From positions 27,644-91,643 of the forward strand of contig JANOQN010000003.1 in NCBI GenBank assembly GCA_031422315.1: a stretch of 64,000 nucleotides of DNA. The letters are read 5' to 3'. Of the stretch, positions 49,380 to 57,861 are shown piece by piece; within the stretch, counting starts at the first letter, position 1, and every line of letters begins with the position of its first letter. Source of the stretch: JANNYA01 sp031422315 (GTDB lineage Bacteria > Pseudomonadota > Gammaproteobacteria > Xanthomonadales > SZUA-5). Position numbers and translations under genes: made by a program. The notes beneath the pieces are model-generated. The model was given only the letters and a program-made list of their open reading frames with translations. It was not told the origin of the DNA and searched no databases.

Positions 49380-50696
49380 TTAGCGTAACCGAAGTTTTTG
49401 CTTTAGTTTTAGCACGGTTTTTCGATCAATACCTGGATTCAACGCCATGATTTCTTTGACGCGCATATCGAAGCGGCGCGCGATGATCCAAAGCGAATCG
49501 CCGTTTTTGACCTGATAAATTTCCGGCACCTGCACTAGAGTGCGGCTGGTACTGGTTTTGGGCACGACTTTGCTTGTCGTCGCAAGCGTTGCTGCAACAT
49601 TAGTGCGGTCGGTGCTGCGCGGCGTTTCAAGCTTGACAGGTGCGGGTGTTATCGCCCTATATTTGTCCAAATCACCCAGCGCTGCGAGCAGCTGATTAAA
49701 CTCACCCGGCGCTAAAAAGCGATCTGCACTGCCCAGCCTTTGCTTTTTGCCTAGTAATGGATGCTGGCTCAGCCAGTTCTGCCCCAAACTACCGCCCAAT
49801 GCCGCTGCCACTGCTCTAGCCGGAACGCTGGCGCTCGTTTGGGTAATACGAAACTGTTGGCGCTCGCTCAATCCGGGCGGCAATTCAGCGCCGTAGCGCG
49901 TCGGGTCAGCAAAAATACAGCCCCAGGCAATTAAGCGGTGCAAATGGTGCTCGGTGGTGCCGGGCAAATTGAGCTGGCTGACGTGCTCGATTTGCCCAGG
50001 TGTTAGCCCACGCGCGTTTAGCGCTTTTTGAATGCGTAACCCCCCGACGTTGTAAGCGAAAATTGCCAGCAGCCAATCGCGTTGAAAGCGCTCGCCGTTC
50101 GCCTGCATCAGCTTTAATGCGGCGCTCGTAGCCAGCACGGGATCCAAACGCTGATCATTACCGCGCCCGGTGGACATACCAAAATCGCGTGCCGTTTCCG
50201 GCATTAGCTGCCACCAGCCGCCGGGGCTGCCGTATGAGCCATAAACTTGTCGGTAATCCGATTCTACTAGCGGCAAAAACGCCACTTCAGCGGGCATATC
50301 CAGCGCCTGCGCTTGTCGCCAGACGTAATCTAAATACGGCAAAAAGCGTTCCACGTTGACGCGAAAGCGCTCCTTAGAGCCCACCAAACGCTTCGCCCAC
50401 ATACCGATATCGGGGTCGTAATCGCAATCTTTAAAGCGGCGGGCTTCGCTCAGCTCTGCCCAAAAATCCGACTGCACCGGCGGTGGTTGCAATATCTGTT
50501 TGGGCTTTGGCGCAAGTTTTGGTGCTGCAACTTCTGGCGCGGCTAGCGGCGCTGGCTCCACAATCGCTGGCGCGGGAGCGACGCTAACGTTTGGCTGCAC
50601 TAGAGCGCAGCCTGCACTTATTAGCCACGCGATCAGCAGCATGCAAAAGCCGCGCTGAGTTCGATTTACAAATCCATGGGTAGCGTATGTTTTCAT
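49380..50696 (-). CDS. mltD: Membrane-bound lytic murein transglycosylase D-like lipoprotein
   Basis: A 438-residue lipoprotein that cleaves peptidoglycan glycan strands non-hydrolytically. The ATG at 50696 gives a signal ending in the lipobox LISAGC; an in-frame start at 50738 is less likely. A proline/alanine linker (about 35-75) precedes the SLT domain, whose catalytic glutamate is Glu145 in FLPLVESDYR, followed by GSPGGWWQLMPETARDFGM. A single LysM domain is at the C-terminus (YQVKNGDSLWIIARRFDMRV, about 395-438), fewer than the two or more in E. coli MltD. It acts at the inner face of the outer membrane. Confidence 0.92.
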   Translation of the reverse strand: MKTYATHGFVNRTQRGFCMLLIAWLISAGCALVQPNVSVAPAPAIVEPAPLAAPEVAAPKLAPKPKQILQPPPVQSDFWAELSEARRFKDCDYDPDIGMWAKRLVGSKERFRVNVERFLPYLDYVWRQAQALDMPAEVAFLPLVESDYRQVYGSYGSPGGWWQLMPETARDFGMSTGRGNDQRLDPVLATSAALKLMQANGERFQRDWLLAIFAYNVGGLRIQKALNARGLTPGQIEHVSQLNLPGTTEHHLHRLIAWGCIFADPTRYGAELPPGLSERQQFRITQTSASVPARAVAAALGGSLGQNWLSQHPLLGKKQRLGSADRFLAPGEFNQLLAALGDLDKYRAITPAPVKLETPRSTDRTNVAATLATTSKVVPKTSTSRTLVQVPEIYQVKNGDSLWIIARRFDMRVKEIMALNPGIDRKTVLKLKQKLRLR

Positions 50697-50920
50697 GGCG
50701 TGATGCTCGCAGGAACCGAGCGCTTGGGCAACTGCCAATTAATTATTGCTCACGCTACGTCAACGAGTTTTAGCCTTCTTTCGAAAACCGGAGCCGAGTG
50801 ATGTCTTGCGTAACTGCACCTTCGCTAAAAAGTCAGTTTTAATTTCTGCATCGAAGTTGATCGGCCGCGAAATTTCAATTCTTCTAGGCAACCAGATTCC
50901 GAACCCGTGTTGATTGAGTG

Positions 50921-51259
50921 TCACAGCGCCAAAACTTTGCGAAGCCCGGCATCTACAGTCTGAATAACATGAGCCGGTAGTGATTTGACGCGTTCTGTCA
51001 GGCGACTGCGATCAATCGTAGAAAGTTGCGAAACGTTGATGACGGACGGCTGGGGCAGCCCAGAGTCGGCTTTTGCGACTCTCACGTTGCCAGGCGCGGC
51101 TGCCAATGCCAAGTTGGATGTAACCGTTGCGACTACTACAGTACTAATTTTGCTGTCGTTAAACGGGTTGGATTGAATGACTAAAACGGGCCTTCGCAAC
51201 CCAGGGCCTGAGCCAACGGGATCGGGTAGCGACGCCCACCAAACCTCACCACGTTTCAC
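50921..51259 (-). CDS. MazF/PemK-type endoribonuclease toxin
   Basis: A 112-residue toxin of the MazF family. It starts with MKRGEVWWASLPDPVGSGPG and RRPVLVIQSNPFND, the family's first beta strands; the conserved arginine and threonine lie in GLRRPVLV and VTSNL; VINVSQLSTIDRSRLTERV follows. It is a sequence-specific mRNA interferase. The start is a GTG at 51259, overlapping the antitoxin gene by 14 bp, so translation is coupled. The antitoxin upstream is of the ribbon-helix-helix type. Confidence 0.9.
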   Translation of the reverse strand: MKRGEVWWASLPDPVGSGPGLRRPVLVIQSNPFNDSKISTVVVATVTSNLALAAAPGNVRVAKADSGLPQPSVINVSQLSTIDRSRLTERVKSLPAHVIQTVDAGLRKVLAL

Positions 51260-51482
51260 GGCTCAAGACCTCGAACTGGGCGGCTTGCATTGCTGGGTCT
51301 AGCTCAGGTGATTGCTGACCATAGACCGCGTTGAGCTGCTCGGTGATTGCTGAAGCACGATTGATTTCAACGTAGCGAGCCAGTGCCTCCGAATAGAGCT
51401 GGCTACGCGACTTACCTAAATACGAAGCGAGCTGCTCGGCAGCTGAGAATAAGGGGTCTGGAACTGAGATGGCGACTTTCAT
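51246..51482 (-). CDS. Ribbon-helix-helix antitoxin
   Basis: A 78-residue protein: MKVAISVPDPLFSAAEQLA, then YLGKSRSQLYSEALARYVE, form the RHH (CopG/MetJ-like) DNA-binding fold, and an acidic C-terminus (SPELDPAMQAAQFEVLSR) is the probable toxin-neutralising segment. It overlaps the MazF-type toxin gene by 14 bp. The start ATG is at 51482. It probably represses its own operon. Confidence 0.9.
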   Translation of the reverse strand: MKVAISVPDPLFSAAEQLASYLGKSRSQLYSEALARYVEINRASAITEQLNAVYGQQSPELDPAMQAAQFEVLSRETW

Positions 51483-51610
51483 CCAAGCAAGGTATCACTG
51501 TGGTATGACTACTGCAAGCGTCGTTTGACCTGCCTATTTGAAGTGAGTTGAGGCTCTGAGAAGGGTCTCATTCGTGTTAGTTGTCGCTATATTTTTGGCA
51601 ATCATCCACA

Positions 51611-51630
51611 CCTCGGCTTCCGTCCCGAGG
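51611..51630 (+). other. Small hairpin in the dbpA leader
   Basis: CCTCGG (51611-51616) pairs with CCGAGG (51625-51630) with an 8-nt loop, 57 bp before the dbpA start. It could shape the 5' leader of the helicase mRNA. No other signal was seen in the 51483-51686 gap. Confidence 0.3.
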
Positions 51631-51686
51631 CCCAGGTACAGCCGCACCGCCTTATTTTATAGAGCTTAAATTTAGGGCTCGCGCGA

Positions 51687-53093
51687 ATGACCGCCATTTC
51701 AGAACCGCTTACTGCTGATACCGACGCCGCACTCCGTGCGCTGCTTCCTGCGGCCCTCCAGCAAACCCTGCAGCTGCTGAACTACACCACTTTCACTCCG
51801 ATTCAGCAGCACGCTTTGCCCATGCTGCTCGCCGGGCGTGACGTACGCGCGCAGGCGAAAACCGGTAGCGGCAAAACCGCAGCTTTTGGCTTAGCACTGC
51901 TGACACGCTTAAACCTTGAAAAAATCGCCCTGCAAGGCTTAGTGCTTTGCCCAACCCGGGAGCTAGCCGATCAAGTCGCGGCCGAGCTGCGCCGCTTAGC
52001 CAGCGCGCTACCGAATTTGAAAATCCTGACGATTTACGGCGGCGTGGCGATTGCGCCTCGGCAAGCATCGCTGGTCAAACACCCGCCGCATATTATCGTC
52101 GGCACGCCGGGGCGCATTTTGGATCATTTTGAAAAAGGCCATCTGGATTTCAGCGGCCTGCACATGTTGGTGTTGGATGAAGCAGATCGCCTGTTGGATA
52201 TGGGCTTTGCCGATAGCATTAATAAAGTGATTGCCAAGCTGCCCAAACAGCGCCAAAGCATGCTGTTCTCCGCCACCTTCCCCGCAGCGGTCGATGAATT
52301 AGCCAGTGATGTACTGACCGATGCGCTAAAAATTGAGACCGATTTAACGCACGACGCCGACACCATCACGCAGCATTTTTACCAAGTATCCGAAGGCGCA
52401 AAATCAAGCGCGCTCTTGCAATTACTGACCACCCAACAAGCTCAAGCGGCGCTGGTTTTTTGCAACACCAGGCGAGATGTACAGGCCGTCATGGACGATC
52501 TAAAAGCCGCACGCGTGCCAGCGTTAGCGCTGCATGGTGATTTGGATCAGCGTGAGCGCTCGGAAGTGCTGGTGCGCTTTGCGAACGGCAGCGTTCGGGT
52601 ATTAGTTGCCACCGATGTTGCCGCGCGCGGATTAGATCTAAAAGCGCTCAGCCACGTCATTAGCTATGAACTCGCGCACGATGTCGAAACGCACACGCAC
52701 CGCATTGGCCGCACCGGCAGAGCCGGCGAAAGCGGCGTGGCGCAACATTTGGTAAGCGGCAAAGAACGCGAACGCTTACAAAAAATTGGCGGCGAGTTAG
52801 AGCCGCTTCCCAAAGCCATGGGCCCGAAACTGCTGGCCCCGGCGGCTATGCGCACCTTCATTATTGATGCCGGCAAGACCGACAAGCTGCGCGCAGGCGA
52901 TGTGCTCGGCGCGCTGACTCAAAGCGCGGGTTTGAGTGCGGATTTGATCGGCAAAATCGACGTGACGCCAACTCGAACCTACGTCGCGATTTCACGTGAG
53001 GCCATGGACGGCGCGCTCAAAAAATTATGCTCAGGTACGAACACCGCAAAAATAAAGGGGCGGAATTTTCGGGTTCGGCTGTTTGATGTGTAG
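51687..53093 (+). CDS. dbpA: ATP-dependent RNA helicase DbpA
   Basis: A 468-residue DEAD-box helicase acting on 23S rRNA during 50S assembly. The Q-motif FTPIQQHALPMLLAG precedes Walker A AKTGSGKTA (57-65), DEAD is at 164-167, SAT near 197 and the HRIGRTGRAG motif VI in the second RecA domain. The C-terminal 80 residues (RTFIIDAGKTDKLRAGDVLG, and GRNFRVRLFD) match the DbpA-specific RNA-binding domain that recognises hairpin 92 of 23S rRNA. Length is as expected. It is a single gene with start ATG at 51687. Confidence 0.96.
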   Translation: MTAISEPLTADTDAALRALLPAALQQTLQLLNYTTFTPIQQHALPMLLAGRDVRAQAKTGSGKTAAFGLALLTRLNLEKIALQGLVLCPTRELADQVAAELRRLASALPNLKILTIYGGVAIAPRQASLVKHPPHIIVGTPGRILDHFEKGHLDFSGLHMLVLDEADRLLDMGFADSINKVIAKLPKQRQSMLFSATFPAAVDELASDVLTDALKIETDLTHDADTITQHFYQVSEGAKSSALLQLLTTQQAQAALVFCNTRRDVQAVMDDLKAARVPALALHGDLDQRERSEVLVRFANGSVRVLVATDVAARGLDLKALSHVISYELAHDVETHTHRIGRTGRAGESGVAQHLVSGKERERLQKIGGELEPLPKAMGPKLLAPAAMRTFIIDAGKTDKLRAGDVLGALTQSAGLSADLIGKIDVTPTRTYVAISREAMDGALKKLCSGTNTAKIKGRNFRVRLFDV

Positions 53094-53124
53094 CAATCAT
53101 CAAATGCCGTCAGTTTTGTAATGC

Positions 53125-53310
53125 TCAATTTTTGTTAGCGCTTGCCTCAGCCTTCAGCGCCGCCTTGAGCCGTTCTAGTGCAACATCCGCGAGCGATGCT
53201 GCACAGCTTTTGCGGGTTCGAAACGCTGCCAAACCTTCGCCTGCAACGCTGCGATCATAGCGCTCCCACAGCTTTGATTGATTGGGTGCGGGCTGATCAA
53301 AACATTGCAT
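53125..53310 (-). CDS. Small hypothetical protein
   Basis: A possible 61-residue protein beginning MQCFDQPAPNQSKLWERYDR and ending in a helical, basic-acidic segment (LADVALERLKAALKAEASAN). The pattern is protein-like but there is no clear ribosome binding site, and the frame is open upstream to 53385. It is convergent with dbpA, 31 bp after its stop. Uncertain. Confidence 0.35.
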   Translation of the reverse strand: MQCFDQPAPNQSKLWERYDRSVAGEGLAAFRTRKSCAASLADVALERLKAALKAEASANKN

Positions 53311-53434
53311 AGCGAAGTTACTAACAACTGAACTTGGCAATAGACCAACAAAAGTTTGACCAATTGCGGATAAGCAAAAGACCAATTAGGTGCAGATTGA
53401 GTGCTCCGAACCATCATCAAGTAGTAGAGCCGCT

Positions 53435-53626
53435 ATGAAGGATTTAGATAAAGAAATAAAGCGTGATCGCGTAGTGATTAGCCATCAAATGCTAGCACTT
53501 GAGCGACAGGATTTTTACGCCCGTACGTCAATCCATCGCCCCGACTATTTCCCGCCGAATGATGATTACGTTCGACTGAACACAACTGGATCTCAACAAA
53601 AGCCAGACAAAAGCCCGATTTGCTAG
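53435..53626 (+). CDS. Possible small protein upstream of the outer-membrane barrel gene
   Basis: A possible 63-residue protein, MKDLDKEIKRDRVVISHQML and onward, with a basic N-terminal helix. It ends 65 bp before the barrel gene. It shows no motif and no certain ribosome binding site; it may be a chance frame. Confidence 0.25.
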   Translation: MKDLDKEIKRDRVVISHQMLALERQDFYARTSIHRPDYFPPNDDYVRLNTTGSQQKPDKSPIC

Positions 53627-53691
53627 CGACATCAAACACGCAATCTGAGTTCAGCCCATCAATCCCGATGCGCGTCAATTAAGGAAATTTT

Positions 53692-54375
53692 ATGAAAACC
53701 AAAATCACCCTCATCAGCAGCGTTTTTGCAGTTTTTCTTGGCGCAGGGGCAGGCGCTAACGCTGAGACTGAATCAGGCCAATTCTCCGTTCGTGCAGGCT
53801 TTGGCGGCGGCGCGAATACCGGTGATTTTCTACCTGGCATTACCGGGCGCGGCGCGCTTAAGACTGACGACGTTTACAAGAGCTCTGCGCAATTTTCACT
53901 GGGTTTTGGCTTTGCGCTATCGCCGCAAAGCCAAGTCACATTCGATGTAACACGTCGTCAAGCTGAGGGGAAAAACTTCTTGGCGCGCGTCGGTGGAACA
54001 CTTAGCGCGCTATCCGATGCGCGTTCAACCAGCGCAATCGTTGGTTTTGAATACATGCCGAGCGGCCTAAACCAATCAGGCTTCGTACTGGGCGCCGGCC
54101 TAGGTTATGAGCGGACTGACGCGCTAACGCTGAAAATTTTGCCCGTAGCCAATCGGGAGCTGTTTAAAAAATCCAACGGCTTGACCGCTGACGTGCGCGC
54201 TGGCTATCAGTTCGCGCTTTCCGAAAACGCGCTGCTTCGATTGGCAGTAACTCCCACCTTTAGCCCAAAGCGCGAACTCAACAGCACAAACGCCGGATTG
54301 CTAGGATTAGGAAAGCCCAAACAAAAGTCATCGATAACCATTCCTGCCACATTGCAATTTGAATATCGGTTTTAA
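53692..54375 (+). CDS. Outer membrane beta-barrel protein
   Basis: A 227-residue predicted outer membrane protein. A signal peptide (MKTKITLISSVFAVFLGAGAGANA) is followed by alternating hydrophobic strands: GQFSVRAGFGGGAN, SAQFSLGFGFALSP, SQVTFDVTRRQ, STSAIVGFEYMPS, SGFVLGAGLGYER, GLTADVRAGYQF and ALLRLAVTPTFSP, ending TLQFEYRF with the terminal phenylalanine recognised by the BAM complex. This fits an eight-stranded barrel of the OmpA/OmpW-like size. AAGGAA lies a few bases before the ATG. The specific role is unknown. Confidence 0.75.
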   Translation: MKTKITLISSVFAVFLGAGAGANAETESGQFSVRAGFGGGANTGDFLPGITGRGALKTDDVYKSSAQFSLGFGFALSPQSQVTFDVTRRQAEGKNFLARVGGTLSALSDARSTSAIVGFEYMPSGLNQSGFVLGAGLGYERTDALTLKILPVANRELFKKSNGLTADVRAGYQFALSENALLRLAVTPTFSPKRELNSTNAGLLGLGKPKQKSSITIPATLQFEYRF

Positions 54376-54504
54376 GAGCGCCTTCGGGTAAATTCATTCC
54401 GTCAACATGGCGAAAGCGGGGTCCAGCACAAGCGTCCGAGTTCAATCGAACGTTCGTGGCATCTGGATTCCGTTTTCGCTTTTGGGCTTGATCTAGAGGC
54501 CTTT

Positions 54505-54728
54505 CAACGCCAACGGCGTTGTGTACTCCAGCCCAGGGTTGCGCAACGCGCTACCCTGGTAACGATGGTGTAAGAGTTTCAACCCCAACGGGGTTGCGCC
54601 ATATCGCTTCGACGGGCCCGATTGGACGAAACCGCGTTGCGGTTTAAACAACTTGCACTAGATTCCCTGGGTAGCCCTCATTTCATTCGGACAACCCTGG
54701 GCTGGAGGGCGCAAGCCCTTTGGGCTTG
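54505..54728. repeat. Cluster of REP-like hairpins in the 54376-54865 gap
   Basis: Four hairpins share one design, a 7-bp stem with a 3-nt loop: CAACGCC-AAC-GGCGTTG (54505-54521), CAACCCC-AAC-GGGGTTG (54580-54596), AAACCGC-GTT-GCGGTTT (54629-54645) and CAAGCCC-TTT-GGGCTTG (54712-54728). A perfect 16-bp inverted pair, starting CTCCAGCCC at 54526-54541 and recurring at 54692-54707, encloses the middle two. Stem sequences differ but always pair, which suggests selection for structure. No gene was found in this 490-bp gap between convergent neighbours. Confidence 0.8.
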
Positions 54729-54865
54729 AACTGCAATTTTCAAAATAGATTTGCATGGCTCTCCACGTCAGTTCGAATCGCACCCAGGCTTGTCTGGGCT
54801 TCACTGCGTTCAGCACCAGCCTACGATTACAGCAACTCTGCTGCTGTTTTTCGCACGTTTTGTGG

Positions 54866-56443
54866 CTAAATTTTCAGCACCATTTCAAAGTTAGCGCCCT
54901 GCCCAAGCTTGCTTTCCACGTTGACAAGGCCGCCATGCTGCTCTGCAATCTGCTGCACGATTGATAGCCCCAGGCCACCACCACGCGTGGTTCGTGCAGC
55001 GTCGCCGCGCACGCCGCGCTCAAAGATGTGCGGCAGCAATTCCGCTGCGATGCCTTCGCCGTTATCGCGCACGGCAAGAACTAGCTCGCCGGCAATCAAG
55101 CTTGCGTCAATCTCAATCAGCCCGCCAGGATGGGTGTGGCGAATCGCGTTATCTAGCAAATTACGCAACGCCAAAGCCAATCGATCCATATCCAGCCGCG
55201 CATCCATGATGCCAATCGCCGGCACGCCTGTTTCAAGTGGCGCGCGGCGCACAACAATGCCCTGCTGCCAGGCGATTTCTTTGAAGGTTGCGATCACATC
55301 AACCAGCAGCTGATCGATATCGCAGGCGTGCGCTGCGGGCCGAAGCGCATTGCTCAGCGTGCGGGAATCGCCCTGCGCCAGCTCAAACAGCTGCGTGGTC
55401 AAGCGATTTAGCGCACTGGCTTCTCGTGCAATAACCACTAAGTCCGCTTCATCAGGAAGCTTGCGCTGCAGGCGTTCGGTATAGCCCATTACCGCTGCCA
55501 GTGGGGTGCGCAAATCATGGCTGATGTCAGCGACAAATTCACGCTGCTTGGCGATCGAGTGCTCCAACGCACGCTGCGTGTTTTGCTGTTCTAACCTGGC
55601 GCTGTTCCAGCTTTGCGCCATCGATTGAAAGCGATCGCTTAGCACATGAATTTCAGTAATGTTGCTGGGTTTGGCTTGTACATCGATCTCCCCATCTGCC
55701 CAGCGCCCAGCGTTTGCACTTAACACCGATAGCGGTATCGACACGCGGCGCGCTTGCCGTTTGGCAATCTGGTACACCACCGGCAGCGCAATTAAAATAA
55801 GCAGTACCAAAAGCACCAACCAAGTGGACAGCAACCCCAAGGCGGCGAATCGCCAAAGCTCAAACTCGGTAAACAAGCGGTTAGGCGACAAAACCGCAAG
55901 TCCGCGATTTGCATCAATTCTTATCAACATAATCTCGACACCAAAAGCGCTCAGCTCTTTATCCAGCACACTGTTATCAGAGGGTTCGGTGAGAATCTCA
56001 CTCGTGCGTGCTTTCGCCAGCGACGTAAGCCAGTAGCTAGGTGCTGGGCCTAACAGTTTGCCGTCCGCAGCAAAGCGCTGACCAAACTCCACCCACTGCG
56101 TCAGATTTTCAAACTTCAGCTGACGAATGCGTTGAGGTGTGAAGTCAATGCTAAAGCCACCATCTGCCTCAGATTCAAGCTCGGAGACGGTCAAATATTT
56201 CATGACGATAGCGCGCTGCTTACTTGAGGCTTCAGTCAGCAGCTCGCTTATTTCAGGGGCATCTTTCGCCAACAAAAACTGTAAGCGCGCACGATTGCCC
56301 TCTGCCGATTGCTCAGCGCGCGTGAGGTAAACAACAACACTCATTAAAATCGCTGAAATCAAGCCGCTAATCCAAACTAACAGCGTGAGCGAGGAACGGA
56401 CCAGGTGGCTCTCTAAAGGCCGCTGTTTGAGGCACGCCTTCAT
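54866..56443 (-). CDS. Two-component sensor histidine kinase
   Basis: A 525-residue membrane histidine kinase. Transmembrane helices lie at about 16-40 and 198-225 and enclose a periplasmic sensor of roughly 155 residues; a HAMP domain follows (ARRVSIPLSVL onward). The HisKA box is ADISHDLRTPLAAVMGY with phospho-acceptor His309. The ATPase domain has NLLDNAIRHT (Asn432), RDNGEGIA and GGGLGLSIV. Its start overlaps the response regulator stop by four bases (ATGA). Being last in a co-directional series with an RND efflux system, it probably senses envelope or drug stress and controls the pump. The ligand is unknown. Confidence 0.93.
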   Translation of the reverse strand: MKACLKQRPLESHLVRSSLTLLVWISGLISAILMSVVVYLTRAEQSAEGNRARLQFLLAKDAPEISELLTEASSKQRAIVMKYLTVSELESEADGGFSIDFTPQRIRQLKFENLTQWVEFGQRFAADGKLLGPAPSYWLTSLAKARTSEILTEPSDNSVLDKELSAFGVEIMLIRIDANRGLAVLSPNRLFTEFELWRFAALGLLSTWLVLLVLLILIALPVVYQIAKRQARRVSIPLSVLSANAGRWADGEIDVQAKPSNITEIHVLSDRFQSMAQSWNSARLEQQNTQRALEHSIAKQREFVADISHDLRTPLAAVMGYTERLQRKLPDEADLVVIAREASALNRLTTQLFELAQGDSRTLSNALRPAAHACDIDQLLVDVIATFKEIAWQQGIVVRRAPLETGVPAIGIMDARLDMDRLALALRNLLDNAIRHTHPGGLIEIDASLIAGELVLAVRDNGEGIAAELLPHIFERGVRGDAARTTRGGGLGLSIVQQIAEQHGGLVNVESKLGQGANFEMVLKI

Positions 56444-57153
56444 GGCCGCTCCATCCTGTAGCCCACGCCGCGAATCGCGCTGATTGCGGCGGCAATTTGA
56501 CTATCCCGGCCTAGCTTTTCCCGCAGCTTCAGCACATGATTGTCCACCGTGCGATCACTGCCATCGTAATCTCGACCCCACACCTGCACCAGCAGCCATT
56601 CGCGCGTCAGCACGCGTCCACTGGCATCAATCAAAACGCACAGCAGCTCGAATTCTTTTGCGCTCAGCAAGATGGCTAAGCCTGCCACGCTGGCACGCAT
56701 GGCAGCACGATCTAGCTCACAGTCGAAAAAACGAGAGATTACGGAATCGCTGTTTGGTGTTGCCGATTCCGGCGCGCGCAGCTGCCAGCCCGCCCGCCGA
56801 AGCTGTGCGTGGCAGCGCGCAATTAACTCACGCAGGGAAAACGGTTTGACTAAATAATCATCCGCACCCAGCTCCAGCCCACTGACGCGATCAGCCTCAC
56901 TACCGCGCGCGGTCAACATCACAATCGGCACGGTGGATACCGCACGAAACCGCTTACAAATCTCTAGCCCGTTCATGCCGGGCAGCATCAAATCCAGTAG
57001 CACCAGTGATACCTCGCTATTAAATGCTGCCTCAGCCGCTGCACCATTATTGACCCAGCTGACTAGATGCCCGAAAGCGATTAACTCGTCGCGTACCAAA
57101 TTAGCCAGCGCTGGGTCGTCTTCAATAAGCAGGATGTGGGTGGTTTGGCTCAT
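56440..57153 (-). CDS. OmpR-family response regulator
   Basis: A 237-residue response regulator. The receiver domain has the acidic pair EDD (11-13), the phospho-acceptor Asp54 in VLLDLMLPG, Thr81 in MLTARG and Lys103 in LVKPFSL. The C-terminal winged helix is OmpR/PhoB-type (LSAKEFELLCVLIDASGRVL, RTVDNHVLKLREKLG, AIRGVGYRM). It overlaps its kinase gene by four bases. The efflux operon 55 bp upstream on the same strand is the probable target. Confidence 0.94.
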   Translation of the reverse strand: MSQTTHILLIEDDPALANLVRDELIAFGHLVSWVNNGAAAEAAFNSEVSLVLLDLMLPGMNGLEICKRFRAVSTVPIVMLTARGSEADRVSGLELGADDYLVKPFSLRELIARCHAQLRRAGWQLRAPESATPNSDSVISRFFDCELDRAAMRASVAGLAILLSAKEFELLCVLIDASGRVLTREWLLVQVWGRDYDGSDRTVDNHVLKLREKLGRDSQIAAAISAIRGVGYRMERP

Positions 57154-57208
57154 GCTGGAAAATTAACCATAAGGATGGACGATAGTTTAACGCAGCTCAG
57201 TGCAAGCG

Positions 57209-57850
57209 CTATTTCGCCGCAGCGGTAGCTGTTTTTTTATTCGCTTCGAATGAGGCTTCAATCGCATCCAGCGCCTTTTCCACAAGTGAATCAATCATCG
57301 CTGGCATATCGCTTATTCCTGAAACAACCGGAACCGGACTGGCCATAGAAACCGCGGTTGCGAACACGTTTGCGCCCTTGCCGTGGCGCAATTGAAACAG
57401 GGCTAGCTGTTGATCGGTATCGCTGTTTGCCACGATAAAATCAGCAGCAAATCCCATCGTTAAACCACCGACAAGTTTCCCGCCTGGATTAAACTCTTTG
57501 ATCGTGGTTTTAAGAACCAATCCTTCAGCACACAGGCCGGTTCGCTTAACTACCAGTGGATCTTCCAGCTGCTTTAGCTCAGCGGCCATGCGTTCGGCAA
57601 AATAGATTGCCGATACCCGAAGCTCTGCATCATAAATTCGCTCTTTTAGCTCTGTCTTAAAAACGGGGCGCTGGGTGAGTGCGATGCTGGGCGTTTTCAC
57701 CACCACGCAGTTAACTTTTTCAATATCGATATCCGCCAGTTTTTGCTCGGTGCGCATACCGGCCGAGGGCGTGCAGGCGGACATGGCAAGCGCGCTCGAT
57801 ACTAGCGCTGTCGATCTAAATATTTGAAACATGCGTGTACCTGATTTCAT
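57209..57850 (-). CDS. Lipoprotein of the efflux cluster
   Basis: A 213-residue predicted lipoprotein: basic start MKSGTRMFQIFR, hydrophobic stretch and the lipobox AMSAC with Cys at the cleavage point. The mature part has NCVVVKTPSIALTQRPVFKT, YFAERMAAELKQL and GLVLKTTIKEFNPGGKLVGG, followed by a glycine-rich segment; this resembles the DUF4410-type lipoproteins only loosely. It lies 11 bp downstream of the NodT-type outer membrane factor and 55 bp upstream of the response regulator, all on one strand, so it may be an accessory of the pump or a target of its signalling. Function is unknown. Confidence 0.7.
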   Translation of the reverse strand: MKSGTRMFQIFRSTALVSSALAMSACTPSAGMRTEQKLADIDIEKVNCVVVKTPSIALTQRPVFKTELKERIYDAELRVSAIYFAERMAAELKQLEDPLVVKRTGLCAEGLVLKTTIKEFNPGGKLVGGLTMGFAADFIVANSDTDQQLALFQLRHGKGANVFATAVSMASPVPVVSGISDMPAMIDSLVEKALDAIEASFEANKKTATAAAK

Positions 57851-57861
57851 GAAAATTCGCC

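Noticed and set aside
54760..54830. tRNA-like GTTCGAATC box
   Set aside because: The T-loop-like word is not accompanied by acceptor, D-arm or anticodon stems.
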